From: an uncultured Lachnospiraceae bacterium
GTDB taxonomy: Bacteria; Bacillota_A; Clostridia; Lachnospirales; Lachnospiraceae
Assembly (NCBI GenBank): GCA_910585355.1
Contig: CAJUDN010000033.1
Coordinates: 16,129 to 31,279, forward strand
Reading direction: 5' to 3'
Length of the DNA: 15,151 nucleotides
Below the pieces are notes generated by a model, which worked only from the letters and a program-made list of their open reading frames with translations, did no database searches and was not told the DNA's origin. Below are positions 1 to 7,166 of this stretch, one piece after another. How positions within the stretch are numbered: position 1 is the stretch's first letter; every line of letters begins with the position of its first letter. A program made the translations under genes and the position numbers.

Positions 1-27
1 TTTCCCTACACGACGCTCTTCCGATCT
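1..27 (+). other. Illumina adapter contamination
   Basis: These 27 bases are identical, as I remember it, to the last 27 bases of the Illumina TruSeq universal/read-1 adapter; they end in the characteristic GCTCTTCCGATCT. This is synthetic sequence left on a contig end, not genomic DNA. Genomic sequence begins at about base 28, directly inside the rsmB reading frame. Confidence 0.97.
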
Positions 28-28
28 T

Positions 29-700
29 TACCTGGAGCAGGTGGAGGCCTTCCGGGACGGCCGGATTACGGTACAGGATGAAAGTTCCGCCCTGGCGGGG
101 CTTGTTTCCGGTGTGAAGCCCGGGGATTTTGTTCTGGATGTGTGCAGCGCTCCCGGCGGCAAGGCGCTCCATGGGGCTGATCTTTTAAAGGGAACCGGGA
201 TGGTGGAGGCAAGAGATCTGACAGAATATAAGATATCCCTGGTGGAAGAAAATATTTTAAGATGCGGATTCCAAAGCATAAGGACAAAGGTGTGGGACGC
301 TGCGGTTTTTGACCCTTCCATGGAGGAGAAGGCCGATGTGGTGTTTGCAGATTTGCCCTGTTCCGGTCTTGGAATCATAGGGAAAAAGCCGGATATTAAG
401 ATACGCCTGAAAGAAGAGGAGCTTTTAAATCTGGCGGCCCTTCAGAGAGAGATTCTTCAGGTGGTTTCCAGATACGTGAAACCGGGCGGTGTGCTCCTTT
501 ACAGCACCTGCACCATTGACCGGATGGAAAATGAGGAAAACGCAGACTGGATTTTAAGAGAGCTTCCTTTCAAAAAGAAATCCATTGCAGCCTCGCTGCC
601 GGAATTTTTGAGAAAAGACTGCAAAGAAAATCAGATTCAGCTTTTACCGGGAATCCATCCCTGTGATGGATTTTTCATTGCGGCTTTTGAAAAAGAGTAA
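29..700 (+). CDS. rsmB: 16S rRNA (cytosine-967-C5)-methyltransferase RsmB, 5'-truncated
   Basis: RsmB transfers a methyl group from S-adenosylmethionine to C5 of a 16S rRNA cytosine (C967 in E. coli) during small-subunit maturation. Only the C-terminal catalytic half is present, 223 codons compared with roughly 430-450 in the family, because the contig starts inside the gene. The frame is open from base 29 (YLEQVEAFRDG), so the GTG at 41 is an internal valine codon and not the start. The sequence shows TVQDESS just before the methyltransferase fold, the SAM loop DVCSAPGGK (nt 137-163), the motif IV cysteine in DLPCSGLG (about nt 350-373) and the motif VI catalytic cysteine in YSTCT (nt 500-514). 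These two cysteines define RNA m5C methyltransferases. The N-terminal NusB-like domain is missing. RsmB rather than another Nop2/Sun member is inferred from the following rlmN-stp-prkC-rsgA order. Confidence 0.93.
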   Translation, partial: YLEQVEAFRDGRITVQDESSALAGLVSGVKPGDFVLDVCSAPGGKALHGADLLKGTGMVEARDLTEYKISLVEENILRCGFQSIRTKVWDAAVFDPSMEEKADVVFADLPCSGLGIIGKKPDIKIRLKEEELLNLAALQREILQVVSRYVKPGGVLLYSTCTIDRMENEENADWILRELPFKKKSIAASLPEFLRKDCKENQIQLLPGIHPCDGFFIAAFEKE

Positions 701-737
701 TCGAAACGAACAGATACAGGAATGGAAAATAGATGGT

Positions 738-1790
738 ATGGAAAAGAAAGATTTAAAGTCCATGGAGCTTGCGGAGCTTACGGAATTTGTAAAGGAACTG
801 GGAGAAAAGCCCTTCCGGGCGAAACAGCTCTATCAGTGGATGCATGTAAAACTGGCGTCTTCGTACGAGGAAATGACAAACCTTCCCATGGAATTCCGGG
901 AAAAACTGAAGGAAAGCTCGTTTTATACTTCTTTAAAGACTGTCCGGATGCTTCGTTCTGGGATTGACGGCACAAGAAAATATCTGTTCAGTCTTGGAGA
1001 CGGAAATATCATAGAGAGTGTTCTGATGAAATATAAACATGGAAACTCTGTCTGCATTTCCTCTCAGGTTGGCTGCCGTATGGGCTGCCGGTTCTGCGCT
1101 TCCACTCTGGACGGACTCACAAGAAATCTGACGGCCGGGGAGATGTTAGACCAGATTTACCGGATTCAGGCGTCCGTCGGAGAACGTGTTTCCAATGTGG
1201 TGGTCATGGGAAGCGGGGAACCCATGGACAACTATGAAAATCTGCTCCGTTTCATCCGCCTTCTGAGTGATGAAAATGGTTTACATATAAGTCAGAGGAA
1301 TATTACGGTTTCCACCTGCGGGCTGGCGCCCCAAATCAGACAGTTTGCCAAAGAGGGACTTTCAGTGACCCTGGCCCTTTCTCTCCATGCGCCGGATGAT
1401 GAGGTACGGAAAACCCTGATGCCTGTCGCCAATGCGTATTCCCTTTCGGAAGTTCTTCCCGCATGCCGGGAATATTACGAAAAGACGGGCCGCAGGCTCA
1501 CGTTTGAGTACAGCCTGGTCCAGGGGGTCAACGACAATCTGGGGGAAGCAAAAAGACTTGCAGAATTACTGAAAGACATGCACGGACATGTGAACCTGAT
1601 TCCCGTAAATCCCATTAAAGAAAGAGATTACAGACAGTCCGGGCGGGAAGCCGTTGAAAGATTCAGGGATTATCTTGAGAAAAGGGGAATCAATGTGACC
1701 ATCCGCAGGGAAATGGGCCGGGATATCGGCGGCGCCTGCGGGCAGCTAAGAAAGAGTTATCTGAAAAAGGATGAGGAGGAACAGCTATGA
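738..1790 (+). CDS. rlmN: Dual-specificity 23S rRNA/tRNA adenine-C2 methyltransferase RlmN (radical SAM)
   Basis: RlmN methylates C2 of A2503 in 23S rRNA and of A37 in some tRNAs by a radical-SAM mechanism through a methylated cysteine. The 350-residue product has the cluster motif C-x3-C-x2-C at C113, C117 and C120 (GCRMGCRFCAS). It also has the resolving cysteine at C106 (equivalent to E. coli C118) and the methyl-carrying cysteine near the end at C334 in IGGACGQL (equivalent to C355). The motif GSGEPMDNYEN and the segment STCGLAPQI are also family-typical. The frame is open back to 663, but ATG 738 (MEKKDLKSMELAEL) matches the usual RlmN N-terminus, has GGAAAA about 10 bases upstream, and avoids overlap with rsmB. 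It follows rsmB by 37 bases, and its stop overlaps the phosphatase start (ATGA). Full length, with no missing key residue. Confidence 0.96.
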   Translation: MEKKDLKSMELAELTEFVKELGEKPFRAKQLYQWMHVKLASSYEEMTNLPMEFREKLKESSFYTSLKTVRMLRSGIDGTRKYLFSLGDGNIIESVLMKYKHGNSVCISSQVGCRMGCRFCASTLDGLTRNLTAGEMLDQIYRIQASVGERVSNVVVMGSGEPMDNYENLLRFIRLLSDENGLHISQRNITVSTCGLAPQIRQFAKEGLSVTLALSLHAPDDEVRKTLMPVANAYSLSEVLPACREYYEKTGRRLTFEYSLVQGVNDNLGEAKRLAELLKDMHGHVNLIPVNPIKERDYRQSGREAVERFRDYLEKRGINVTIRREMGRDIGGACGQLRKSYLKKDEEEQL

Positions 1791-2527
1791 TTTCCTATGG
1801 ACGGACAGACACCGGACGGGTCAGGAAAATGAATCAGGATGCAGTATATGTATCGGCAGGCCGGGTGGGCCCCCTTTCTAACCTCTTCCTTGTGGCGGAC
1901 GGAATGGGCGGGCACAAGGCCGGGGATTTTGCGTCGCGCTTTGTGGTGGAAACCATGGTGCGGTCTGTGGAAGAGTTAAGGGGAACGAGCCCTGTGGTGA
2001 TATTGAGAAAAGCCATTGCACAGACAAACGCCATGCTCTATGAGGAAGCCAGGACCAATCCCGACAGGGAAGGAATGGGCTCCACACTGGTAGCTGCCAC
2101 CGTGGACAAAAATACCATGTATGTGGCCAACGTGGGCGACAGCCGTCTGTATCTTTTAAGAGAAGATTTATACCAGATTACCAGAGACCATTCTCTGGTG
2201 GAAGAAATGGTTTCTTTGGGAAAGATGGAACGAAACAGTGAATCCTATAACAGCCGAAAAAATATTATTACCAGGGCTGTGGGAATCGGCTGGTCCGTGG
2301 AGGCAGATTTTTTTGAGGTGGCCCTGGAGGAGGGCGACTGCATTTTAATGTGTTCCGACGGGCTCACCAATATGGTGGAGGACGAGGGGATCAGCAGAAT
2401 TTTAAAGACCACAGACACCCTGGAGGAAAAGACCGGAAACCTGATTGAAAAGGCCAACGAAAACGGCGGAAGGGACAACATTGCCGTTATCCTGGTGGAA
2501 CCTCAGATAAGTGAGGTGAAAGTATGA
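1787..2527 (+). CDS. prpC: PP2C-family Ser/Thr protein phosphatase (Stp/PrpC)
   Basis: This metal-dependent phosphatase of the PPM/PP2C family removes phosphate from serine and threonine, and in Firmicutes it is the partner of the PASTA kinase encoded next to it. The 246-residue length is normal for a single-domain, soluble, cytoplasmic bacterial PP2C. Metal-binding motifs are visible in order: RKMNQDA (D18), VADGMGGHKAGD (D38 and G39), GSTLVAA, NVGDSRLYLL, TRDHSLVEEM, CSDGLTN (D191) and GGRDNIAV (D230). The start overlaps the rlmN stop by four bases and the stop overlaps the kinase start by four bases, so the pair is very likely translationally coupled. Nothing appears truncated. Confidence 0.96.
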   Translation: MISYGRTDTGRVRKMNQDAVYVSAGRVGPLSNLFLVADGMGGHKAGDFASRFVVETMVRSVEELRGTSPVVILRKAIAQTNAMLYEEARTNPDREGMGSTLVAATVDKNTMYVANVGDSRLYLLREDLYQITRDHSLVEEMVSLGKMERNSESYNSRKNIITRAVGIGWSVEADFFEVALEEGDCILMCSDGLTNMVEDEGISRILKTTDTLEEKTGNLIEKANENGGRDNIAVILVEPQISEVKV

Positions 2528-4686
2528 TGTTATCAGCAGGCACCATGCTCCAGGACCGTTATGAGATTCTGGACCGCATCGGCTCCGGCGGCATGTCGGA
2601 GGTATATAAGGCAAAATGTCATAAATTAAACAGGCTGGTGGCCATTAAGGTACTGAAGGCGGAATTTACATCTGACGCCGGATTTATCAGTAAGTTTAAA
2701 ATGGAGGCTCAGGCGGCCGCCGGTCTTTCCCATCCTAACATCGTGAATATTTATGATGTTGTGGACGAGGGCGATATCCATTTCATTGTCATGGAACTGG
2801 TGGAAGGAATTACCCTGAAGAGCTACATCATGAAAAAAGGCCATCTGGACGTAAAGGAATCCATCGGAATTGCCATTCAGGTGGCCCAGGGAATTGAAGC
2901 CGCCCATGAACAGCACATCATCCACCGGGACATCAAACCCCAGAATATGCTGATTTCCATGGACGGAAAGGTAAAAGTGGCGGATTTTGGCATTGCCAGA
3001 GCCGTGTCTTCCCAGACCATGAATTCCACTGTGGTGGGGTCGGTCCATTACATTTCCCCGGAACAGGCCAGAGGCGGGTACAGTGATGAACGAAGCGACC
3101 TGTATTCTCTGGGAATCACCATGTTTGAGATGGTCACAGGCCAGGTTCCCTTTGGAGGGGACAACACGGTTACAGTAGCCCTGGCCCATCTGGAAGAGCC
3201 CATTACGCTTCCAAGCGCACTGAACCCGGACGTTTCTCCGGCAGTGGAGAGAATTATTTTAAAATGTACGGAGAAGCGCCCGGAGAACCGGTATGCAAGC
3301 GCCGGAGAGGTCATCAGCGATTTACGGCGCGCCCTTCTGACAGCGGATGCTCCGGCGACGGAACGCCCGGCGAGAACTCAGACCTCCACGTTGTCTGTGA
3401 ACCAGATTTCCGGCGCCGACGGAAATACGATTCCCATCAGCAAACGGGAACTGGATATTATTAAAGGCCACAGCGACAAGTTACGGGAGTCAAGAACGGG
3501 AATGGAGCCGCGGGAAACGAAAAACCAGAAAAATCAGAGGAGAAGACCGGAGAGGGAAAGCGACAGTGAATCCACGCAGCTTGAGAAGATTCTCACGGCC
3601 CTGGGCGTGGCGGCGGCTATTTTAGTGGTGGCCGTGGTCATTGTGTTTTTTTCCAAGCTCGGGGGACTGTTTAACAAAAAAACTCCGGAGGAGACCAGGG
3701 AGTCTACGGAAGCTTTCAGTACGGAAGCGGAAAGCGAGACTCCGGAGGAAACCACTTTAAGCCAGAAGGAGGTGCAGATGCCGGACCTTTCCGGAGATAC
3801 CATGGAGGAGGCGGAAGCCAGGCTGGATGCTTTGGATCTGGTCATGCAGGTGGTAATGGAAAACTCGGACGAGGTGGAAAAGGGAATGGTCCTTTCCCAG
3901 GAAAATGAGCCGGATTCCATTGTTCCAAAATATTCCAAAGTGGTGGTCACGATCAGCAGCGGTTCCGACAAAATTGAACTGGATTCTCTGGGAATCACGG
4001 AAATGACTCTGGATACGGCTGTGAGACTTTTAGAAGGAAAGGGGCTTAAAACGGCTGTGGTGGAGGAAGACAGCGACGACATTGAGGCCGGGAACATCAT
4101 AAGCTTTGAGCCGAAAGATAAGGCGGTTGTGGGAGATACAGTGACCTTGTATGTGAGCACGGGGCCGGCAATGGAAACCGTTGTGGTTCCGAATCTCCTG
4201 GGCCAGAGTGAAAACAGGGCTTCTGAGCTTTTAAAGGAAGCCGGGCTGTTTCCGGGAGAAATCTTTAAGGAGCACAGTTCTACTGTACCAGAGGGAGACG
4301 TCATCAGCCAGGAGCACGATGCGGAGACGGAAATTGAGGTGGGAACCACCGTTGACTATACGGTGAGTCTGGGACCCGAAACGCCAAAAACCCAGTTTTT
4401 GGCGTCTTTGGAGGCCAGCTATCCTTTGATGGTGTCCTTTGGACCGGGAGCGGAATCCTCGGAAATCCAGATCATGATCCGTTTAAAGCAGACAGTCAAT
4501 GGAAAAGAGGTTTATACAAAGCTCACAGAACCAAAGGCTTACTCGGCAGATACGATTCTGGATATCCGTTTTAACAATATCCGGGGCGCCGACGGAGTTG
4601 CGACAGGAGAGGTGGAGATCGTGGATCTGACCAACAATGTGGTGCTCACCTCCTACAATGTAAATTTTGAAGAGGAAGAGGTTTAG
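2524..4686 (+). CDS. prkC: Membrane PASTA-domain Ser/Thr protein kinase (PrkC/PknB/Stk type)
   Basis: This is a eukaryotic-like kinase that senses muropeptides or lipid II through external PASTA domains and phosphorylates cytoplasmic proteins. The 720 residues contain a kinase domain (about 13-270) with glycine loop GSGGMSEV, lysine K42 in VAIKVL, catalytic HRDIKPQN (D136), DFG (D154) and the activation segment up to GSVHYISPEQARGG. A low-complexity charged juxtamembrane region (about 280-355) follows, then one transmembrane helix (about 356-376). An acidic Glu/Thr linker leads to three PASTA repeats (about 417-480, 484-547, 553-617) and a non-PASTA C-terminal domain (618-720). It is an RD kinase with all catalytic residues. 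The start codon overlaps the phosphatase stop; a second in-frame ATG follows immediately. PrkC of B. subtilis is reported to phosphorylate RsgA (CpgA), which is encoded directly downstream here, although I cannot show that for this protein. Confidence 0.97.
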   Translation: MMLSAGTMLQDRYEILDRIGSGGMSEVYKAKCHKLNRLVAIKVLKAEFTSDAGFISKFKMEAQAAAGLSHPNIVNIYDVVDEGDIHFIVMELVEGITLKSYIMKKGHLDVKESIGIAIQVAQGIEAAHEQHIIHRDIKPQNMLISMDGKVKVADFGIARAVSSQTMNSTVVGSVHYISPEQARGGYSDERSDLYSLGITMFEMVTGQVPFGGDNTVTVALAHLEEPITLPSALNPDVSPAVERIILKCTEKRPENRYASAGEVISDLRRALLTADAPATERPARTQTSTLSVNQISGADGNTIPISKRELDIIKGHSDKLRESRTGMEPRETKNQKNQRRRPERESDSESTQLEKILTALGVAAAILVVAVVIVFFSKLGGLFNKKTPEETRESTEAFSTEAESETPEETTLSQKEVQMPDLSGDTMEEAEARLDALDLVMQVVMENSDEVEKGMVLSQENEPDSIVPKYSKVVVTISSGSDKIELDSLGITEMTLDTAVRLLEGKGLKTAVVEEDSDDIEAGNIISFEPKDKAVVGDTVTLYVSTGPAMETVVVPNLLGQSENRASELLKEAGLFPGEIFKEHSSTVPEGDVISQEHDAETEIEVGTTVDYTVSLGPETPKTQFLASLEASYPLMVSFGPGAESSEIQIMIRLKQTVNGKEVYTKLTEPKAYSADTILDIRFNNIRGADGVATGEVEIVDLTNNVVLTSYNVNFEEEEV

Positions 4687-4696
4687 GCAGGGTTCA

Positions 4697-5575
4697 ATGA
4701 CAGGAAAAATCATGAAAGGAATCGCCGGATTTTACTATGTCCATGACAGAGTTTCCAAAGTGTATGAATGTAAGGCCAGGGGCATTTTCCGAAACAGGAA
4801 AATTAAGCCTCTGGTGGGGGACGATGTGGAATTTACGATATTGGATGAGAGGGAACGGACCGGAAATATCGTGGATATTCTGGACCGGAGAAACCAGTTA
4901 GCCCGGCCTGCGGTGGCAAATGTCGATCAGGCCGTGGTCGTCTTTGCCGTTGCGGATCCGGATCCAAATTTTAACCTTCTGGATCGGTTTTTACTCACTA
5001 TGGAGATGGAGAGGATTCCGGCGGCTGTCTGCTTTAACAAGAAGGATCTGGGCACAGAGGAAAAAATTTCAGCACTACGCACCGTTTATGAGGCTGCGGG
5101 ATATCCGGTGTATTTCACGGACGCCAGGTCCGGGGAGGGACTTTCGGAGGTGAGAGATTCTCTCAGAGGAAAGACCACCGTTCTGGCCGGGCCCTCCGGT
5201 GTGGGGAAATCCTCACTGACCAACATCATTCAGCCGGAGGCTGGAATGGAAACGGGAGCCATAAGCGAAAAAATCAAAAGAGGCCGCCATACCACGAGAC
5301 ATTCCGAATTGTTTTTTGTGGAACGGGACACTTTTATGATGGATACGCCGGGCTTTGGCTCCATTTATGTGGAGAAAGGCAGGCCGGAAGAGCTTTCTTT
5401 TTGCTTCCCGGAATTTGACCCCTTTGTGACGGAGTGCAGGTTTCCCGGCTGCGTCCATATGGGAGAGCGGGAGTGCGGCGTAAAGACGGCGGTAAAAGAA
5501 GGAAAAATCGCGAAATCCCGGTATGAGAATTACCGGTTGATTTATGAAGAACTGAAGAGTAAAAGGAGATACTGA
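4697..5575 (+). CDS. rsgA: Ribosome small-subunit biogenesis GTPase RsgA (YloQ/CpgA)
   Basis: RsgA is a circularly permuted GTPase that binds the nearly mature 30S subunit and checks its decoding centre. The 292-residue product has an N-terminal OB fold (about 1-65). The GTPase motifs come in permuted order: G4 NKKD (114-117), G1 GPSGVGKS (165-172), G2 threonines in HTTRHSE (T199, T200) and G3 DTPG (216-219). A C-terminal zinc site C-x4-C-x-H-x5-C follows (C247, C252, H254, C260). The ATG at 4697 gives MTGKIMKGIAGFYYV, aligning with known RsgA starts, and lies 10 bases after the kinase stop. The longer open frame from 4667 would overlap prkC and adds only basic residues. An internal ATG at 4712 is a weaker alternative. 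Confidence 0.96.
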   Translation: MTGKIMKGIAGFYYVHDRVSKVYECKARGIFRNRKIKPLVGDDVEFTILDERERTGNIVDILDRRNQLARPAVANVDQAVVVFAVADPDPNFNLLDRFLLTMEMERIPAAVCFNKKDLGTEEKISALRTVYEAAGYPVYFTDARSGEGLSEVRDSLRGKTTVLAGPSGVGKSSLTNIIQPEAGMETGAISEKIKRGRHTTRHSELFFVERDTFMMDTPGFGSIYVEKGRPEELSFCFPEFDPFVTECRFPGCVHMGERECGVKTAVKEGKIAKSRYENYRLIYEELKSKRRY

Positions 5576-5576
5576 T

Positions 5577-6242
5577 ATGTATATCTTAGCGCCGTCCATT
5601 CTGGCGGCTGATTTTGCCAGACTGGGGGAACAGATAAAGGCGGTGGCCGATGCGGGAGCGCAGTATATTCATCTGGATGTGATGGACGGGGCCTTCGTCC
5701 CAAGCATTTCTTTTGGAATGCCGGTCATTGAAAAATTAAGACCCGTTACGGACAGAGTGTTTGACGTTCATATGATGGTGGAGGAGCCGGGTCGCTATGT
5801 GTCCGATATGAAGAAGGCCGGAGCGGATTTAATCTGTGTGCACCAGGAGGCCTGCCGCCATCTGGACAGGACCATAAACCAGATCAGGGAATGCGGTCTT
5901 AAGGCCGGAGTGGCTGTAAATCCGGCAACTCCGGTGGAAACCCTTTCCTGCATTTTAAAAGAAGTAGATATGTTTCTCATTATGTCGGTAAATCCGGGTT
6001 TTGGCGGACAGAAATTTATTCCCTATACTCTGGAAAAGATAAAAAAGCTGAGAGCCATGTTAAACGAAGCCGGACTTCTTACTGATATTCAGGTGGACGG
6101 CGGCATCTCTGCTTCCAATGTGCGGGAGGTGTTGGAGGCCGGAGCAAATGTGATTGTGGCGGGGTCTGCGGTATTTAAAAATGATCCGGCAGAAAATACC
6201 AGGGAATTTTTAAGAATTTTTGGAGAATATGAAAAAGGATAG
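5577..6242 (+). CDS. rpe: Ribulose-phosphate 3-epimerase
   Basis: Rpe interconverts D-ribulose 5-phosphate and D-xylulose 5-phosphate in the cytoplasmic pentose-phosphate pathway. The 221-residue product has the normal length for this metal-dependent TIM barrel. Visible landmarks are LAPSILAADF at the N-terminus, metal and catalytic residues in IHLDVMDGAFVP (H32, D34, D37), VFDVHMMV (H65), the phosphate-binding NPGFGGQKF, the second catalytic aspartate in VDGGIS (D174) and IVAGSAVF. ATG 5577 starts one base after the rsgA stop, with an AAGGAG ribosome binding site inside the rsgA end. This rsgA-rpe-thiN order is common in Firmicutes. Confidence 0.96.
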   Translation: MYILAPSILAADFARLGEQIKAVADAGAQYIHLDVMDGAFVPSISFGMPVIEKLRPVTDRVFDVHMMVEEPGRYVSDMKKAGADLICVHQEACRHLDRTINQIRECGLKAGVAVNPATPVETLSCILKEVDMFLIMSVNPGFGGQKFIPYTLEKIKKLRAMLNEAGLLTDIQVDGGISASNVREVLEAGANVIVAGSAVFKNDPAENTREFLRIFGEYEKG

Positions 6243-6243
6243 G

Positions 6244-6912
6244 ATGAAACGATGTCTTATAGTGTCCGGAGGCCCTTTGGATCTGGAATTCGCCGCCTCT
6301 TTTCTTAAGGGACGGTCCTACGATGTTACCATTGCCGTGGACGCCGGAGTCGGGGCCTGCATGTCTCTCTTACTCCGACCGGAGCTTTTGGTGGGAGATT
6401 TTGACACCTTTGGAAAAGAGCAGATTTTAAAGTACCAGAGAGAGACCGGAGTATCCATGGATATCCACAAGGCGGAAAAGGATGAGACCGATACAGAGCT
6501 TGCCCTGCGTGACGCGCTTCTTATGGGATGTACCGAGGCAGATGTTTTAGGAGCCACCGGCGGACGGCTGGACCATGAAATTTCCAATATTCATCTTATG
6601 GCCCAGGGAAAAAAGCGCGGTCTGAAGGTCAATATCTTCGACAGAAAAAACAAAATCTCTTTGCTGGATTCTGAGTTTGAGAAGCGTACAGAATTTTTTA
6701 AGGACTCCCTGTATGGAACTTATGTGTCTTTTCTCCCCCTTACGGAAACCGTAAGGGGTATTACTCTTATGGGGTTTAAATACCCCCTGTTTGAAAAAGA
6801 CATTTCCATTCTGGAAAATCCCAGCCTCTGCGTCAGCAATGAGGTAGTGGAGGAGAGGGCGGAAATTACCTTTCGGCAGGGAATCCTGATCTGCGTGGAG
6901 TCCAGGGACTGA
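6244..6912 (+). CDS. thiN: Thiamine pyrophosphokinase (thiamine diphosphokinase)
   Basis: This enzyme pyrophosphorylates thiamine with ATP to give thiamine diphosphate. The 222-residue product shows family motifs in order: ISGG-like VSGGPLD at the N-terminus, VDAG (D33), LLVGDFDTF (D52, D54), the charged signature KDETDTELAL (79-88) and GATGGRLDHEISN (105-115). A C-terminal beta-rich thiamine-binding part follows. ATG 6244 is chosen because AAGGATAGG lies just upstream and the next gene then starts one base after the rpe stop; in-frame ATGs at 6220 and 6229 would overlap rpe and are weaker. Being last in the ribosome-maturation operon is typical. The gene contains a perfect 10-bp hairpin at 6736-6758, and no intrinsic terminator is evident after its stop. 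Confidence 0.94.
   Translation: MKRCLIVSGGPLDLEFAASFLKGRSYDVTIAVDAGVGACMSLLLRPELLVGDFDTFGKEQILKYQRETGVSMDIHKAEKDETDTELALRDALLMGCTEADVLGATGGRLDHEISNIHLMAQGKKRGLKVNIFDRKNKISLLDSEFEKRTEFFKDSLYGTYVSFLPLTETVRGITLMGFKYPLFEKDISILENPSLCVSNEVVEERAEITFRQGILICVESRD
6736..6758. repeat. Perfect 10-bp inverted repeat inside thiN
   Basis: CCCCTTACGG and CCGTAAGGGG pair without mismatch around an AAA loop. The arm encodes part of LPLTETVRG, so codons can account for each half separately, but a perfect GC-rich 10-bp stem inside a coding region is unusual. About 12 bases downstream, GGGGT (6771-6775) and ACCCC (6782-6786) form a second small hairpin. No T-run follows either, so neither is a standard terminator. 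Confidence 0.8.
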
Positions 6913-7166
6913 CGACTTCATAACTGGACTGATTGAAAAATATTAAACTGGATATTTAGAACAATCCATCTGCATGATACCATGATTAACAGAACTTATC
7001 AGTGCATCGTCCGGCAGATATCAGAACCAGTACTTCGTACTTGAAATTCCTGTGTAAATGTTCGAGGATAATTTTTCAAGTGTGCAAGTTAAGAAGCGGA
7101 GGCGAAACGGGCTTCGCTGAGAAAAACCGGATTGCTGCGAATCTTTTTATGCAGGGGGATATTATC
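6913..7166 (+). promoter_or_regulatory. 254-base intergenic leader upstream of the B6-transport pair, with several possible stems
   Basis: No gene is recognised here, although the frame of the next gene happens to stay open from 7002. The first part (6931-6960) is AT-rich and promoter-like (TTGAAA at 6933), but no well-spaced -35/-10 pair is clear. Further in, complementary segments are visible. ACTTGAAA (7039-7046) pairs with TTTCAAGT (7074-7081), while AGTAC/GTACT around 7030-7042 would compete with it. GAAGC (7093-7097)/GCTTC (7111-7115) competes with GCGAA (7102-7106)/TTCGC (7113-7117). CTGC (7135-7138)/GCAG (7151-7154) would cover the edge of the AGGGGG ribosome binding site (7153-7158). 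Mutually exclusive stems ending near the ribosome binding site suggest a cis-regulatory RNA, but this is inference; no TPP, cobalamin or T-box consensus is present. Confidence 0.4.

Noticed and set aside
2626..3189. 187-codon minus-strand ORF opposite the kinase domain
   Set aside because: It is antisense to well-conserved kinase motifs and shows no domain or ribosome binding site of its own.
3534..4349. 271-codon minus-strand ORF opposite prkC
   Set aside because: It is very rich in Ser, Thr and Val with no recognisable domain and lies wholly antisense to clear kinase/PASTA coding sequence, so it is a codon-bias shadow.
7002..7166. N-terminal extension of 55 residues on the ECF S component
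   Set aside because: The frame is open but the extension is hydrophilic and cysteine-rich, unlike S components. The strong AGGGGG site sits just before ATG 7167, and the stretch contains the possible RNA stems.
7081..7166. TPP riboswitch, suggested by GCTGAGA near 7116-7122 close to thiN
   Set aside because: Only the short CTGAGA motif is present; the second conserved half (ACCTGATC ... TAATGCCAGCG) cannot be found downstream.
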